This document shows positions 1-9,084 of a DNA stretch of 57,494 nucleotides, piece by piece. The position numbers and the translations under genes were made by a program. Position 1 is the first letter of the stretch; each line of letters opens with the position of its first letter. The notes beneath the pieces are model-generated. The model saw only the letters and a list, made by a program, of their open reading frames with translations, did not search any database and had not been told where the DNA came from. The stretch comes from Gammaproteobacteria bacterium (lineage in GTDB: Bacteria; Pseudomonadota; Gammaproteobacteria; Enterobacterales; Neiellaceae): contig JAFOOX010000017.1 of the NCBI GenBank assembly GCA_017425245.1, positions 1 to 57,494 on the forward strand, in the 5' to 3' direction.

Positions 1-123
1 CAATGGATCCTCAACATCCTCAAGCAGAACACATCGCGCAAGCTGTCGATGGCCAACAAGCGAAAGCTGTGCTGCTTGAATGAGGACTACCTGTTTGAAT
101 GCATGGGCATGTTCAATTTATGA
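1..123 (+). CDS. ISAs1-family transposase, C-terminal fragment (cut by window edge)
   Basis: Frame 1 is open from the first base and encodes about 40 residues before TGA. The fragment contains NILKQNTSRK and a later NEDYLFECM, resembling the conserved basic tail of ISAs1/H-repeat DDE transposases (typically N-L-K-x-D-x-S-x-K followed by W-x-x-D-Y-L). The catalytic DDE domain would lie upstream, outside the window. The assignment rests on this short motif plus the matching inverted repeat just downstream. Whether the full transposase is functional is unknown. Confidence 0.65.
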   Translation, partial: QWILNILKQNTSRKLSMANKRKLCCLNEDYLFECMGMFNL

Positions 124-139
124 ACATGCGTTAGCCCTG
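1..139 (+). mobile_element. Right end of an ISAs1-family insertion sequence
   Basis: The window opens inside an insertion sequence. A reading frame with the character of an ISAs1-family transposase C-terminus stops at 121-123. It is followed directly by TGAACATGCGTTAGCCCTG (121-139), whose reverse complement begins CAGGGCTAACGCATG, the kind of terminal inverted repeat ISAs1/H-repeat elements carry. The left end lies outside the window, so intactness and target duplication cannot be judged. Confidence 0.75.
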
Positions 140-390
140 AAAAGGATAGAGCGAACCCCCCGTCACAGTAATGAACTCGGGGCACCGAGCTACTAAATGC
201 CGCGACCGAAAGTTACCAATACAAGAAAGGAGACCAAGCGAAATACAACTTTAATAAGGTGGCCGCCCTCCAACACTAGCGGAGTCGAGAGCATTACGAC
301 AACGTCCTCGATTAATCTAAAAATGGACAGCTGTAGAATAACTGTTAGTTCAGCTGTCCCTCTTAAACGCTCGCAATAGCGCCAGCACCA
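140..390. other. Non-coding stretch after the insertion sequence; one long hairpin
   Basis: No convincing gene is visible; a 60-codon plus-strand frame at 197-379 lacks a ribosome site and any recognisable motif. At 326-360 there is a palindrome with arms GGACAGCTG / CAGCTGTCC around a 17-nt centre. Read on the minus strand it follows the VOC gene stop and is preceded by GCGTTTAAGAGGGACAG, which resembles the start of Vibrio-type integron attC sites. The remainder is unremarkable. Confidence 0.4.
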
Positions 391-789
391 CTACGCCGAA
401 GGAACGAAATGTGTTCCGCACAACTTATTTCCGGATGGATCCCGCAAATAAGCCAAATACAACACCATGTCTCCATTGGTACGAAAACCTGGCGGGTCTT
501 CACAGGGAGTGCCACCATTCGCCACGCCTGCCGCATACCAAGCATCCACCAAATCAGGGCTACTCAATTTAAAACCTACAGTCATACCATTGCCATGAGT
601 AGCAGGCTCACCGTTAATCGGCTTAGTAATGCCTAACAGGCCGTCTTTACTCAAATAGAAACAACGCCCCTTAGCATCAACCACCCCTTCTGAATAACCT
701 GAAACAGCCATAATCGCATCATAGAACTGCTTTGACTTGGCAATATCATTTGAGCCAACCATAACATGGCTAAACATCGACGTTTCCAT
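391..789 (-). CDS. VOC (glyoxalase/bleomycin resistance-fold) family protein
   Basis: A 132-residue protein with the vicinal-oxygen-chelate fold signature: N-terminal MFSHVMVGSNDIAKSKQFYD and a C-terminal half ending in AYLRDPSGNKLCGTHF, the usual strand with the metal-ligand region. VOC proteins form paired beta-alpha-beta-beta-beta modules and act as metal-dependent lyases, dioxygenases or drug-binding proteins; the substrate cannot be read from sequence. Most relatives begin at the MFSHV methionine, so the true start may be at 777 rather than 789; neither has a strong ribosome site. Small VOC genes are common integron cassette cargo, and the sequence past its stop has an attC-like look, so it may be a captured cassette. 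It sits alone between an insertion sequence end and repeat copy A. Confidence 0.8.
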   Translation of the reverse strand: METSMFSHVMVGSNDIAKSKQFYDAIMAVSGYSEGVVDAKGRCFYLSKDGLLGITKPINGEPATHGNGMTVGFKLSSPDLVDAWYAAGVANGGTPCEDPPGFRTNGDMVLYLAYLRDPSGNKLCGTHFVPSA

Positions 790-935
790 TGTGTCACAAA
801 CAGACCTTTACTCTGGACCATAGACTCGTTATCTGTCTAGACCGAATTATTCAGTAGGCCATAAAAATCTGAACGCGAGCGCCAAGACAGCAACGAAATC
901 TGGCCCCCATTTTGTTGTTCGCCTCGCGCGGCGGT

Positions 936-1304
936 TTGGAGATGCGGCTGCGCCGCAGGCATTGAGACAAATCGCGTGGCGATTTGTGTAGGAGCGCCGA
1001 CCGGCCGGCGCGGGCCAGGGCTTGAATTGCCGCTGCGCGGCTGCTGCGCCTGCGGCGCCCGGATGCGGGCTTTCGCGCCCGCGCGACGAGCCAAGCGAGG
1101 GTCGCCGAACCCTCCCTTGGCGAACCCTGTCGGCCCCCACGATCACCACCATCAATATCTGGCTGGCGTTCTGCCGGGCTACGGGGTCGCCACAATGTGC
1201 CATCCATGGCCCATAGTGGCTTTCGGCAACGTCCTGTTGCCTCAACCCCTCCGCCCGACTGGCCGTGGGTTAGCTGGCGTGGGTGTGGGTGGTGATCAAG
1301 GGGG
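936..1304 (-). repeat. Structured repeat, type 1, copy A
   Basis: The strand given is the one on which the hairpin loops read GGA. The core 1141-1297 is bounded by the perfect inverted repeat GATCACCACC / GGTGGTGATC. Inside, GGGGT pairs with ACCCC and encloses two hairpins: GGCAAC/GTTGCC with loop AGGAC, and one closed by GCCAC/GTGGC with apical ATGGAT. On the same strand follow a larger hairpin (arms GCCAAG.../...CTTGGC, 1090-1121), a GCGGGC/GCCCGC hairpin (1065-1082), and the AAATCGC/GCGATTT hairpin near 967-987 that is also in copies G and H. It starts 49 nt beyond the DUF2750 stop codon, on the same strand. Confidence 0.85.
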
Positions 1305-1345
1305 GGATGCGGCGATGGTGCTGATAATAAAGCGTGTGTTCCAAA

Positions 1346-1702
1346 TCACCGGTTTCGCAGGGCCTCCACGTTCCGTTTTAACTCATTGGGAGAAATGTCA
1401 AAACCGGAGGCTGAAGAGCCAGACCAGTTAACTCCAGCCAGCAAATTGTCGCCTGTTAAACCGGGAACCCAGCGGTCGCAAAAGATTTGCCACTGAATAG
1501 GCACTGGGTTGAAGCCGCTATAAGCAGGAACTCCAGAAATGACACTGAGAGCGCGTGATTCCGATGACCAAAATGGCATCGCACGGTTGCCACCACTTGC
1601 AACCGGGGCGGGGAAGCCCGAGGCATCCTTGATACTCCAAATAACGCCTGCTTCTGCGACCTCGCGATAGAACGTTGCTGCATTTGCGGCTGCGATACTC
1701 AT
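1346..1702 (-). CDS. DUF2750 family protein (repeat-flanked cargo)
   Basis: A 118-residue protein of unknown function matching DUF2750: AATFYREVAEAGVIWSI near the N-terminus, then MPFWSSESRA, then IQWQIFCDRWVPGL and AGVNWSG. This order (FY, VW, PFWSS, FxxxWxPxL, GVNW) is the family hallmark. No enzymatic role is established that I know of. The chosen ATG (1700-1702) lies five bases after GTTAGGT (1708-1714 on the complement), an integron-type GTTRRRY core. The same GTTAGGTGCCA block precedes the cargo gene at 36488. An upstream in-frame ATG at 1726 would read through that core and is unlikely. The gene lies between inverted repeat copies A and B. Confidence 0.8.
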   Translation of the reverse strand: MSIAAANAATFYREVAEAGVIWSIKDASGFPAPVASGGNRAMPFWSSESRALSVISGVPAYSGFNPVPIQWQIFCDRWVPGLTGDNLLAGVNWSGSSASGFDISPNELKRNVEALRNR

Positions 1703-1707
1703 CTGGC

Positions 1708-1714
1708 ACCTAAC
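1708..1714 (-). other. Integron attC-like core (GTTRRRY) at cargo gene start
   Basis: GTTAGGT on the minus strand, five bases before the DUF2750 ATG. The block GTTAGGTGCCAGATG is matched at the 36488-37036 cargo gene by GTTAGGTGCCACATG. Core position and spacing fit the 5' boundary of an integron gene cassette. A complete paired attC is not evident upstream, so only the right half-site is supported. Confidence 0.45.
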
Positions 1715-1865
1715 TGTTTTTTTCAACCACCCGGCTTGTTTTCACGTAGCAGTGATCAGCAGCGGTGGGTTCCATGTGTCTGATTTTTATACCGCATCAG
1801 CGCTGAAGTCCAGCAGGCGCTGCGTGAAAAGCGCGAGCGCCAGCAGTGCATGGCCTCGGCTCCTA

Positions 1866-2238
1866 CCCCTCGATCACCACCCGCACGGCGGTAAGCCAAT
1901 GCACGGCCAGCCGGCCGTAGGGGTTGAGGCAACAGGACGTTGCCGAAAGCCACTATGGGCCATGGATGGCACATTGTGGCGACCCCGCAGGCCGGCAGAA
2001 CGGGCAACTGTGGCCAATTGTGGTGATCGTTGGGGGCCGGCTGGAGGTGCAGGAGGAGGGTCCGGCCACCCTCCTCCTGCTCGTCGCGCGGGCGCGAAAG
2101 CCCGCATCCGGGCGCCACAGGCGCATCTGCCGCCATGCAGTGGCATCCGGGCGGCGTAGCCGCAATCTGACGCCGCAGCCGCAATCTGACGCCGCGGCCG
2201 CAATCTCGCGCCACAGGCGCGCCGCCAACGCAGTTGGC
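1866..2238 (+). repeat. Structured repeat, type 1, copy B
   Basis: Inverted partner of copy A. The core 1872-2028 is closed by GATCACCAC / GTGGTGATC. Twin hairpins: GGCAAC-AGGAC-GTTGCC (1928-1944) and the GCCAC/GTGGC hairpin (1949-1980) with apical ATGGAT, separated by CGAAAGC. GGCCGG and GGGGT/ACCCC helices surround them. Downstream comes a hairpin with arms AGGAGGAGGGT / ACCCTCCTCCT, then GCGGGC/GCCCGC, then a run of mini-hairpins ending in GCCAACGCAGTTGGC (2224-2238). It ends about 70 nt before cvrA and would be co-linear with it, so it could form part of its leader if transcription starts upstream. Confidence 0.85.
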
Positions 2239-2286
2239 AAAACCAGCCACCACCAACGCAGTTAACGCCGCCACGCACGTGGCAGG

Positions 2287-2306
2287 TATACTCCGGCTAA
2301 CGGAGG
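2287..2306 (+). promoter_or_regulatory. Candidate -10 and ribosome binding site of cvrA
   Basis: TATACT (2287-2292) resembles a sigma-70 -10 hexamer; the only -35 candidate, TTAACG at 2262-2267, is 19 bp away and weak. GGAGG (2302-2306) lies five bases before the ATG at 2312 and decides that start. Confidence 0.35.
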
Positions 2307-2311
2307 GCGCC

Positions 2312-4042
2312 ATGGACATGACCAACCACCTGCTGTTTCTGGGTGGCCTGCTGATCTTTATCAGCGTGCTGGCCAGCACCATCTCGGCCCGCTTCGGTCT
2401 GCCGCTGCTGCTGGTATTCCTAGGGGTGGGGATGGCGGCCGGGCCAGAAGGGCCGGGCGGCATTCAGTTCAACGACTTTCCGCGCGCCTTTTTCATCGGC
2501 AACCTGGCGCTGGCGGTGATCCTGCTCGATGGCGGCCTGCGCACCCGCATGCACACCTTCCGTGTCGCTCTTAAACCGGCGCTGTCACTGGCCACGCTTG
2601 GCGTAGTAGTAACCGCCGGCGCGGTGGGGCTGTTCGCCTGTCTGCTGCTTGATTTCGACTGGCGCTACGGGCTGCTGCTGGGGGCCATTGTCGGCTCAAC
2701 CGACGCGGCGGCGGTGTTCTCATTGCTGCGCCAGTCGGGCATCAACCTCAACGAGCGGGTGGGCGCCACCCTGGAGATCGAGTCGGGCGCCAACGATCCC
2801 ATGGCGATCTTTCTGGTAATGACGCTGGTGGCCATGCTCAGTGGCGAGACCGCCCCCGGCCCCGGCAACCTGCTGCTCAATTTTGCCCAGCAGTTCAGCG
2901 TCGGTATCGCCGGTGGCGTCGCCGGTGGCTGGCTGCTGGCCCAGTTGCTGCGCCGGGTGCAGCTGGCCGAAGGGCTCTATGCCCTGCTCATTGTCTCGGG
3001 CGGGCTGATCCTGTTTAGCCTGGTCAACAACCTGGGTGGCAGCGGCTTTCTGGCGATCTATCTGTGCGGGCTGATGGTGGGCAACAGCAAGAGCCACGCC
3101 ACCGACCATGTACTCAAGGTGATGGATGGGCTGGCCTGGCTGGCTCAGGCCGGTATGTTCCTCATTCTTGGTTTTCTGGTCACCCCGACGCGGTTGTTTG
3201 CCGATGCTCTGCCCAGCCTGCTGATTGGCCTCTTTATCATCGTGGCTGCGCGGCCACTGGCGGTGTTCATCGGCTTGTTGCCGTTCAAGTTTCCAAAGCG
3301 CGAGCAGCTGTTTGTCTCCTGGGTGGGGTTGCGCGGGGCGGTGCCCATTGTGCTGGCGGTGTTCCCGTTGCTGGCTGGCCTACCCCACAGCGAAACCATC
3401 TTCTCCATCACCTGTTCGGTGGTGGTGATGTCGATGCTGATCCAGGGCAGTAGCCTGCCGTGGATGGCGCGCTTGCTGCGGGTTGAGGTGCCCGCCGATC
3501 CGGCACCGCTGGACCTGCGTCAGGTGCTGGCTACTGATCACCAGCAGTTTGCCCTGATGCAGTTCAGGGTGGCGGCCGAGGCACCGGTGATCGGTTATGG
3601 CTTCGACATTCTCAAGCCCCCCGGCGACGACCATCCGCCGCTACGCGGGGTGGCGGTGGTGCGCGAAGGGCGGCTGCTATTTGCCGACCAGCAGCCGCTG
3701 CTGCAGGCCGGCGATGGCGTGGTGGTGCTGGCCCCTGAGGATGACGGCGCACGACTGGCTCAGCTATTTGTCGACCACCCGACCACTGGCTCACTGGCCG
3801 AGAACCAGTTCTTCGGCGAGTTTGTGGTCAGTGGTGACGTACTGGCCGGCGATCTGGCCGCCGTCTATGGTCTGGAACTGCCGCCGGGGCTGGGTGAACA
3901 GAGTCTGGCGGCGCTGATCTGCACCAGCCTCAACCGTGCCCCGATTGTCGGCGAGCGAGTCAGGGTGGGCGTGGTGCTGTTGACGGTGCGCAGCATGGCG
4001 GCCGGGGCCATCGATCAGGTGGGTCTCAAAGTGGTGGCCTGA
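2312..4042 (+). CDS. cvrA: CvrA/NhaP2-type K(+)/H(+) antiporter
   Basis: A 576-residue inner-membrane cation/proton antiporter of the CPA1/NhaP2 group, almost the length of E. coli CvrA (578). About twelve hydrophobic segments span roughly residues 1-395, with conserved LLDGGLRT, GSTDAAAVFSLL and ESGANDPMAI, the ion-binding region of this family. A soluble C-terminus follows, with an RCK_C/TrkA_C-like part (about 410-480) and a transporter-associated domain (about 490-576). The family exports K+ (in some hosts Na+) in exchange for protons and helps at low osmolarity or alkaline pH. The start is fixed by GGAGG five bases upstream; in-frame ATGs further 5' lie inside repeat copy B. It is transcribed convergently with parC. 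Confidence 0.9.
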   Translation: MDMTNHLLFLGGLLIFISVLASTISARFGLPLLLVFLGVGMAAGPEGPGGIQFNDFPRAFFIGNLALAVILLDGGLRTRMHTFRVALKPALSLATLGVVVTAGAVGLFACLLLDFDWRYGLLLGAIVGSTDAAAVFSLLRQSGINLNERVGATLEIESGANDPMAIFLVMTLVAMLSGETAPGPGNLLLNFAQQFSVGIAGGVAGGWLLAQLLRRVQLAEGLYALLIVSGGLILFSLVNNLGGSGFLAIYLCGLMVGNSKSHATDHVLKVMDGLAWLAQAGMFLILGFLVTPTRLFADALPSLLIGLFIIVAARPLAVFIGLLPFKFPKREQLFVSWVGLRGAVPIVLAVFPLLAGLPHSETIFSITCSVVVMSMLIQGSSLPWMARLLRVEVPADPAPLDLRQVLATDHQQFALMQFRVAAEAPVIGYGFDILKPPGDDHPPLRGVAVVREGRLLFADQQPLLQAGDGVVVLAPEDDGARLAQLFVDHPTTGSLAENQFFGEFVVSGDVLAGDLAAVYGLELPPGLGEQSLAALICTSLNRAPIVGERVRVGVVLLTVRSMAAGAIDQVGLKVVA

Positions 4043-4072
4043 GCAAACGGCCACCACTGCCGGGTTTAAGGC

Positions 4073-6328
4073 TTACCCTTCGGCCACCTCCACCCGGTCG
4101 ACCCGTTGCAGGCCACGGGGCAATTTGGAGCCACGACGGCCACGTTCACCACGGTAATAGTCGAGATCCGAGGCATTAAGCTGCAGCTTGCGCTTGCCCG
4201 CCCACAGCACCACCGCCCGCCCGGCGGGCACCACCGTCAACACCCGCACCACCTCTTCGCGGCTGGCGGCCCGCTCGCCAGGAATGGCAATGATCTTGTT
4301 GCCCTTGCCCTTGGCCAGCTCTGGCAGCTGATCCAACGGGAACAGCAGCATACGCCCATCGCTGGTCACCGCCAGCACCAGCCGGCTGTCGGCGGCTTCC
4401 AGCGCCACCGGTGGCAGCACCTTGGCGCCACTGGGCAGTGACAGCAACGCCTTGCCGGCCTTGTTGCGGCCAGTCATGTCGGCGAAGGTGCAGACAAAGC
4501 CGTAGCCAGCATCACTGGCCAGCAGATAACGCTGCTCCGGCTCGGCCAACAGCAGATGGTCGAAGGTCTCACCGGCGACCGGGGTGAAGCGGCTGGTGAG
4601 CGGCTCGCCCTGGGTACGCGCCGACGGCAGTGAAATGGCGTCGGTGGTGAAGCTGCGACCACTGGAGTCGATAAACACCACATCCTGATTGCTGCGGCCA
4701 CAGGCGGCCGCCTTGAAGCCGTCACCGGCGCGATAGCTGAGCTGATCGGCAGCCACATCATGGCCCTTGGCACAGCGCACCCAGCCTTTCTCCGACAGCA
4801 CCACGGTCACCGCTTCGCTCGGGGTCAGTTCGCGCTCGGTCAGGGCGCGAGCCTCGACCCGTTCGATCAGCGGGCTGCGGCGCGCATCACCATACTTGTC
4901 AGCGGCGGCCTTGATCTCATCTTTCATCAGCTGGCGCAGCTTGGCCGGGTTAGCCAGCAAGGCTTCCAGGGCGTCGCGCTCAAGCGCCAGTTCATCCTGC
5001 TCACCACGGATCTTCATCTCTTCCAGCTTGGCCAAGTGGCGCAGCTTGAGTTCGAGGATCGCTTCCGCCTGACGGTCACTCAGGGCAAAGGTGCGCATCA
5101 GCTCGGCCTTGGGTTCATCCTCATAACGGATGATGCGGATCACCTCGTCGAGATTGAGGAAGGCGATCAGCAAACCTTCGAGGATATGCAGCCGCGCCAG
5201 CACCTTGTCGAGGCGATATTCGAGACGGCGGATCACCGTCTGGCGACGGAACTCAACCCACTCCGACAGCAGGTTGTGCAGATCGCGCACCTGCGGCCGC
5301 CCATTGAGGCCGATGATGTTGAGGTTGATCCGGTAGCTCTTTTCCAGCTCGGTGGTGGCGAACAGGTGGGCCATCAGCGGCTCCACCTCGACGCGGTTGG
5401 AGCGCAGCACGATCACCAGCCGCACCGGGCTTTCATGGTCGGACTCATCGCGCAGATCGGTGACCAGCGGCAGCTTCTTGGCCTGCATCTGACCGGCGAT
5501 CTGCTCGAGGATCTTGCCGCTTGACGCCTGATGCGGCAGGGCGCTGATGATCACCTCATTGCCGTCGACCTGATAGACGGCGCGCATTTTGACCGAGCCA
5601 CGGCCGCTCTCGTAGATCTTGGCCAGCTCGCTGGTGGGGGTGATGATCTCGGCTTCGGTCGGGTAATCGGGCCCCGGCAGATAGGCCATCAGCTCGCTGA
5701 CGGTGGCACCGGGGTGATCGAGCAGGTGAACGCAGGCGTTGGCCACTTCGCGCGCATTGTGCGGCGGAATGTCAGTGGCCATACCCACGGCGATGCCGGT
5801 GACGCCGTTGAGGAGCACATGGGGCAAGCGCGCCGGCAGTACCTTGGGCTCTTCCAAGGTGCCGTCGAAATTGGGCACCCAGTCAACGGTGCCCTGACCC
5901 AGCTCGTCGAGCAGCAGTTCAGAGAATTTGGACAGCCGCGCTTCGGTGTAGCGCATGGCGGCGAACGACTTGGGATCGTCCGGCGCCCCCCAGTTGCCCT
6001 GACCGTCGATCAGCGGGTAGCGGTAACTGAACGGCTGGGCCATCAGTACCATCGCCTCATAACAGGCGCTGTCCCCATGGGGGTGGAATTTACCCAGCAC
6101 GTCACCCACGGTGCGCGCCGATTTCTTGTACTTGGCGGCAGCCGACAACCCCAGCTCGCTCATGGCGTAGACGATGCGCCGCTGCACTGGCTTGAGGCCA
6201 TCGCCGATATGGGGCAGAGCGCGATCCATGATCACGTACATCGAATAGTTGAGGTAGGCCTGTTCGGTGAACTGGTGCAGCGGCAGGCGCTCCACCCCTT
6301 CGAGGCTCAGACTGGCTTCATCACTCAT
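4073..6328 (-). CDS. parC: DNA topoisomerase IV subunit A
   Basis: A 751-residue ParC, close to the 752 of E. coli. It forms the ParC2ParE2 enzyme that decatenates replicated chromosomes. The N-terminal breakage-reunion domain contains [25 protein letters not shown] and the catalytic tyrosine in [10 protein letters not shown]. The quinolone-determining positions equivalent to E. coli Ser80 and Glu84 are unchanged (Ser87 and Glu91 here, shifted by a longer N-terminus). The C-terminal part carries degenerate beta-pinwheel repeats. It lies downstream of parE but is separated from it by three c-di-GMP genes, an arrangement I do not know from E. coli. Confidence 0.97.
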   Translation of the reverse strand: MSDEASLSLEGVERLPLHQFTEQAYLNYSMYVIMDRALPHIGDGLKPVQRRIVYAMSELGLSAAAKYKKSARTVGDVLGKFHPHGDSACYEAMVLMAQPFSYRYPLIDGQGNWGAPDDPKSFAAMRYTEARLSKFSELLLDELGQGTVDWVPNFDGTLEEPKVLPARLPHVLLNGVTGIAVGMATDIPPHNAREVANACVHLLDHPGATVSELMAYLPGPDYPTEAEIITPTSELAKIYESGRGSVKMRAVYQVDGNEVIISALPHQASSGKILEQIAGQMQAKKLPLVTDLRDESDHESPVRLVIVLRSNRVEVEPLMAHLFATTELEKSYRINLNIIGLNGRPQVRDLHNLLSEWVEFRRQTVIRRLEYRLDKVLARLHILEGLLIAFLNLDEVIRIIRYEDEPKAELMRTFALSDRQAEAILELKLRHLAKLEEMKIRGEQDELALERDALEALLANPAKLRQLMKDEIKAAADKYGDARRSPLIERVEARALTERELTPSEAVTVVLSEKGWVRCAKGHDVAADQLSYRAGDGFKAAACGRSNQDVVFIDSSGRSFTTDAISLPSARTQGEPLTSRFTPVAGETFDHLLLAEPEQRYLLASDAGYGFVCTFADMTGRNKAGKALLSLPSGAKVLPPVALEAADSRLVLAVTSDGRMLLFPLDQLPELAKGKGNKIIAIPGERAASREEVVRVLTVVPAGRAVVLWAGKRKLQLNASDLDYYRGERGRRGSKLPRGLQRVDRVEVAEG

Positions 6329-6492
6329 GACTTTCTCGTGCTGCTATCAGCGGGACCGGGGCGATTCCGCCCGCTACCTTGCCAGAAGCCGGGGCCGAGA
6401 TAAACGGCCGGGCGCAGGAACTGTGCATCAGACCGAGGTAGCGGCAACAACCAACGGCGGTCAACACCACGGAGCCACCTGAGAAACAGACA

Positions 6493-6510
6493 GGGGCGCC
6501 GCAGCGCCCC
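6493..6510 (-). terminator. Hairpin after the GGDEF-EAL gene
   Basis: Stem GGGGCGC / GCGCCCC with a four-base loop, just past the stop at 6533 on the minus strand, followed by TGTCTGTTTC. The T-run is weak, so this is a possible intrinsic terminator only. Confidence 0.45.
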
Positions 6511-6532
6511 CGCTCTCCCTGCCCGACCAGCC

Positions 6533-8974
6533 TCAGCTGGCGGCCGCACGCTGGCCGTCGATCGGATAGAGCAGACTCTCCGGGCGGCCGATGTGGTAAC
6601 CCTGACAGTAGTCGATACCCAGCGCCTTGAGCAGCTCGTACTGGGCTTCGGTTTCCACATATTCGGCCACGGTGCGATAACCGAAGTGATCGGCGATCTC
6701 GATTAGGGCGCGGATAAACACCCGATCGGCCGGCTTGTGCAGCAGATCCTTGATGAAAGAACCGTCGATCTTGATGAAGTCGATCGGCAGCTCCTTGAGC
6801 GAATGGAAGCTGGAGAAGCCCACGCCAAAATCGTCGAGAGCAAAGCGGCATCCATGCAGCCGCAGCTGCTCGATCACCCGCCGCGCCAGCTGCAGGTTAG
6901 ACAGCGCTGCCGTCTCGGTGATCTCAAACACCAGTCCGCTTGCCAGATCGCCAGCACGCGACAGTTCCTGATCGAGCTGGCGGATCAGCCAGTCGTCGCA
7001 GAACGAGCGGGCCGACAGGTTAACTGCCAGGGTGATCTCCGGGTCGCGCAGGCGGAAGGCCCGCAGTGCAGTCATCGCCTGGCGCACCACCCACAGGTCA
7101 ATCCGGCTGATCTGGCCACTCTCTTCCGCCGCCAGAATCAGCGGGTAGGCCGAGATCAGCTGGCCATCATCATCACGGTAGCGCAGCAGCACTTCATAAT
7201 GGCTGTTGCGGCCGCTGCCGCAATGGCGCAACGGCTGGAACACAATCGACAACCGCTCCTCTTCATCAGCGCGGCGTACCAGATTGTGCCAGTAGGCACG
7301 GTGTTCGCCCCCCAGCTCGCTGCGCTTGCTCTGGTAAACGGCAAAGCAGTTCTTGCCCTTCTGCTTGGCCTGGAACATCGCCAGATCAGCTTTGGCCAGC
7401 AACTGTTCGATGGTCAGGCCATGCTGCGGATAGGCGACAATACCGAGGCTGCCAGAGACGTTGTGCAGTTCACGCTCGCCCCCCAGCTTCAGTCCGCGCA
7501 GGGCACGCAACACGCGATTGCCGATGATCTCGGCCATCTCGGTGCTGACCCGTGGCAGGTAGAAGGCAAACTCGTCACCACCGAAGCGGGCACACAGCAC
7601 CTTGGCCGAGAGCACCTCGGTGAGCATGTTGGCCACTGCCACCAGCACCTTGTCGCCCATGCCGTGGCCGCTGAAGTCATTGATGTATTTAAAGTTGTCC
7701 AGATCAATGAAAAACAGGCAGCCGGTGCGGTGGAGGGCCAGCTGGGTTGGCAGCTCGCGCTCGAAACTCTGGCGATTGGCCAGCCGGGTCAGCGGGTCGT
7801 GGTTGGTCAGCCACTCCAGCTCTTCGGCACGGCGGGTCAGCTGTTGCTCCATGTTCTGTAGCTGGCCAGCCAACTGCAACGTGGCGGCGGCCAGATCATC
7901 GCTCTCATCCGATAGCGTGCCCTGACGGGGCGCCGTCGCCAGATCATCAATCACCGCCCGGTAATCAGACTCCGCCAGCCGCGGCAACAGACGAATGACG
8001 CGGCGCACCCTGCTCAGCGGCCCACTGACCACCCACAGCAGTACCAGCTGAATCGCCAGTACACACAGGATGGCGATGATCAGGTTGTTGCGTTGAGCAT
8101 TGGTGACGGCCTTGGTGACGGTATCGACATCAGCCAGATAGGCAACAAATAGCCCCGGATCTTCCTCAAGACGCGACAGACGCTCGAAGCGCAGCTCAAA
8201 CTGCCGGTCACCCAGAGTCAGCTGGCGTGGTTGTTCTCGCCAGTAGCTGGCTGGTTGTTCAGCCAGCGCCTGTTCCAGCGGCGAGCGCAACACTGCAGGG
8301 CTATTCATCAGCTCAAAGCGGTTACCGCGCTGCAATACCCACATCAGCTGGGCATCAAGGGCTTTTTCATACTGGGGCAACAGACTAGACAGATTAATGC
8401 CGTAGACCAGGGCGATCTGGCGGATGGCGCCGAAGCCAGTATCAAAACGGAAGGGCACATACACCAGCAACTGGCACTGCTGGGTGCAGTAAACGGCGGT
8501 GTGAGTCATGGTGGCGCCGGCCACGAAATCGGCCAGCTGGCGTGGCTCGACTGCGTAGTAGCCCCAGGCGTTGACGAACCTGTTGCTGTCGTCGAGCAGC
8601 ACCAGATATTCGATGCCATAGGGCAGGTTGGCGCGCAGTGAGGACCAAAAGCGCGACATGCGCGCATCCACTTCGGCGTTGGCCAGATCGTCATGGCCAC
8701 CCTGCACCATCTGACGCAGGTTTTCCGATGACATCGCCTGCAGCCGATCGGCAACCGCCTGCTCCACCGCCAGCCGTTTGCTGATGTGCAACAGGTGCTG
8801 ATTGTTACGTTCGAGGGCGAAATAGGCAGACAGATGCTGATGGTTGAACGCGGCCACCACAGCGAACAACACCATCGACAGAATGCTAATCAGGCCAACC
8901 ACTTTCCAGCTCAGGCCGAACCTGAAACCACTGTGCTGCACGCGCCCTACCCCTCGCCAGAATGCGGCGGCCAT
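6533..8974 (-). CDS. Membrane-anchored GGDEF-EAL protein (c-di-GMP turnover)
   Basis: An 813-residue inner-membrane signalling protein. A hydrophobic segment at about 22-44, a periplasmic sensor region of some 250 residues (unrecognised), and a second segment at about 296-318 precede a HAMP-like linker. The GGDEF domain has an intact ARFGGDEF (near 465), so diguanylate cyclase activity is plausible. The EAL domain has YEVLLR (EVL in place of EAL, near 593) but keeps NLSARSF, DDFGVGFSS and the KID motif, so phosphodiesterase activity is also possible. The ATG at 8974 is preferred over a GTG at 9043. First of three adjacent c-di-GMP genes between parC and parE, all on the same strand; the periplasmic ligand is unknown. 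Confidence 0.85.
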   Translation of the reverse strand: MAAAFWRGVGRVQHSGFRFGLSWKVVGLISILSMVLFAVVAAFNHQHLSAYFALERNNQHLLHISKRLAVEQAVADRLQAMSSENLRQMVQGGHDDLANAEVDARMSRFWSSLRANLPYGIEYLVLLDDSNRFVNAWGYYAVEPRQLADFVAGATMTHTAVYCTQQCQLLVYVPFRFDTGFGAIRQIALVYGINLSSLLPQYEKALDAQLMWVLQRGNRFELMNSPAVLRSPLEQALAEQPASYWREQPRQLTLGDRQFELRFERLSRLEEDPGLFVAYLADVDTVTKAVTNAQRNNLIIAILCVLAIQLVLLWVVSGPLSRVRRVIRLLPRLAESDYRAVIDDLATAPRQGTLSDESDDLAAATLQLAGQLQNMEQQLTRRAEELEWLTNHDPLTRLANRQSFERELPTQLALHRTGCLFFIDLDNFKYINDFSGHGMGDKVLVAVANMLTEVLSAKVLCARFGGDEFAFYLPRVSTEMAEIIGNRVLRALRGLKLGGERELHNVSGSLGIVAYPQHGLTIEQLLAKADLAMFQAKQKGKNCFAVYQSKRSELGGEHRAYWHNLVRRADEEERLSIVFQPLRHCGSGRNSHYEVLLRYRDDDGQLISAYPLILAAEESGQISRIDLWVVRQAMTALRAFRLRDPEITLAVNLSARSFCDDWLIRQLDQELSRAGDLASGLVFEITETAALSNLQLARRVIEQLRLHGCRFALDDFGVGFSSFHSLKELPIDFIKIDGSFIKDLLHKPADRVFIRALIEIADHFGYRTVAEYVETEAQYELLKALGIDYCQGYHIGRPESLLYPIDGQRAAAS

Positions 8975-9084
8975 TATCCGGGCGCTGTGTATTTTTTCAA
9001 CAGCCTTTTGTGATCTTGCGCATGCTTTTGGTGACACTGGCACTCTCTTTGCTCTAATTATGTTGCCGGCTTACACCGATGAGA

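Noticed and set aside
197..379. 60-codon frame after the insertion sequence
   Set aside because: No ribosome site, no recognisable motif, Thr/Ser-rich composition without family resemblance.
1346..1714. Complete chromosomal integron
   Set aside because: No integrase gene and no fully paired attC; only GTTRRRY half-sites at two cargo starts are supported.
1866..2238. Group II or group I intron remnant
   Set aside because: No domain V or P/Q/R/S core motif could be found, and no intron-encoded protein is present.
1756..2463. Open frames of 100-235 codons inside the structured repeats
   Set aside because: They read through palindromes in all frames and strands, have Arg/Ala/Pro-rich low-complexity products, and differ between copies of the same repeat.
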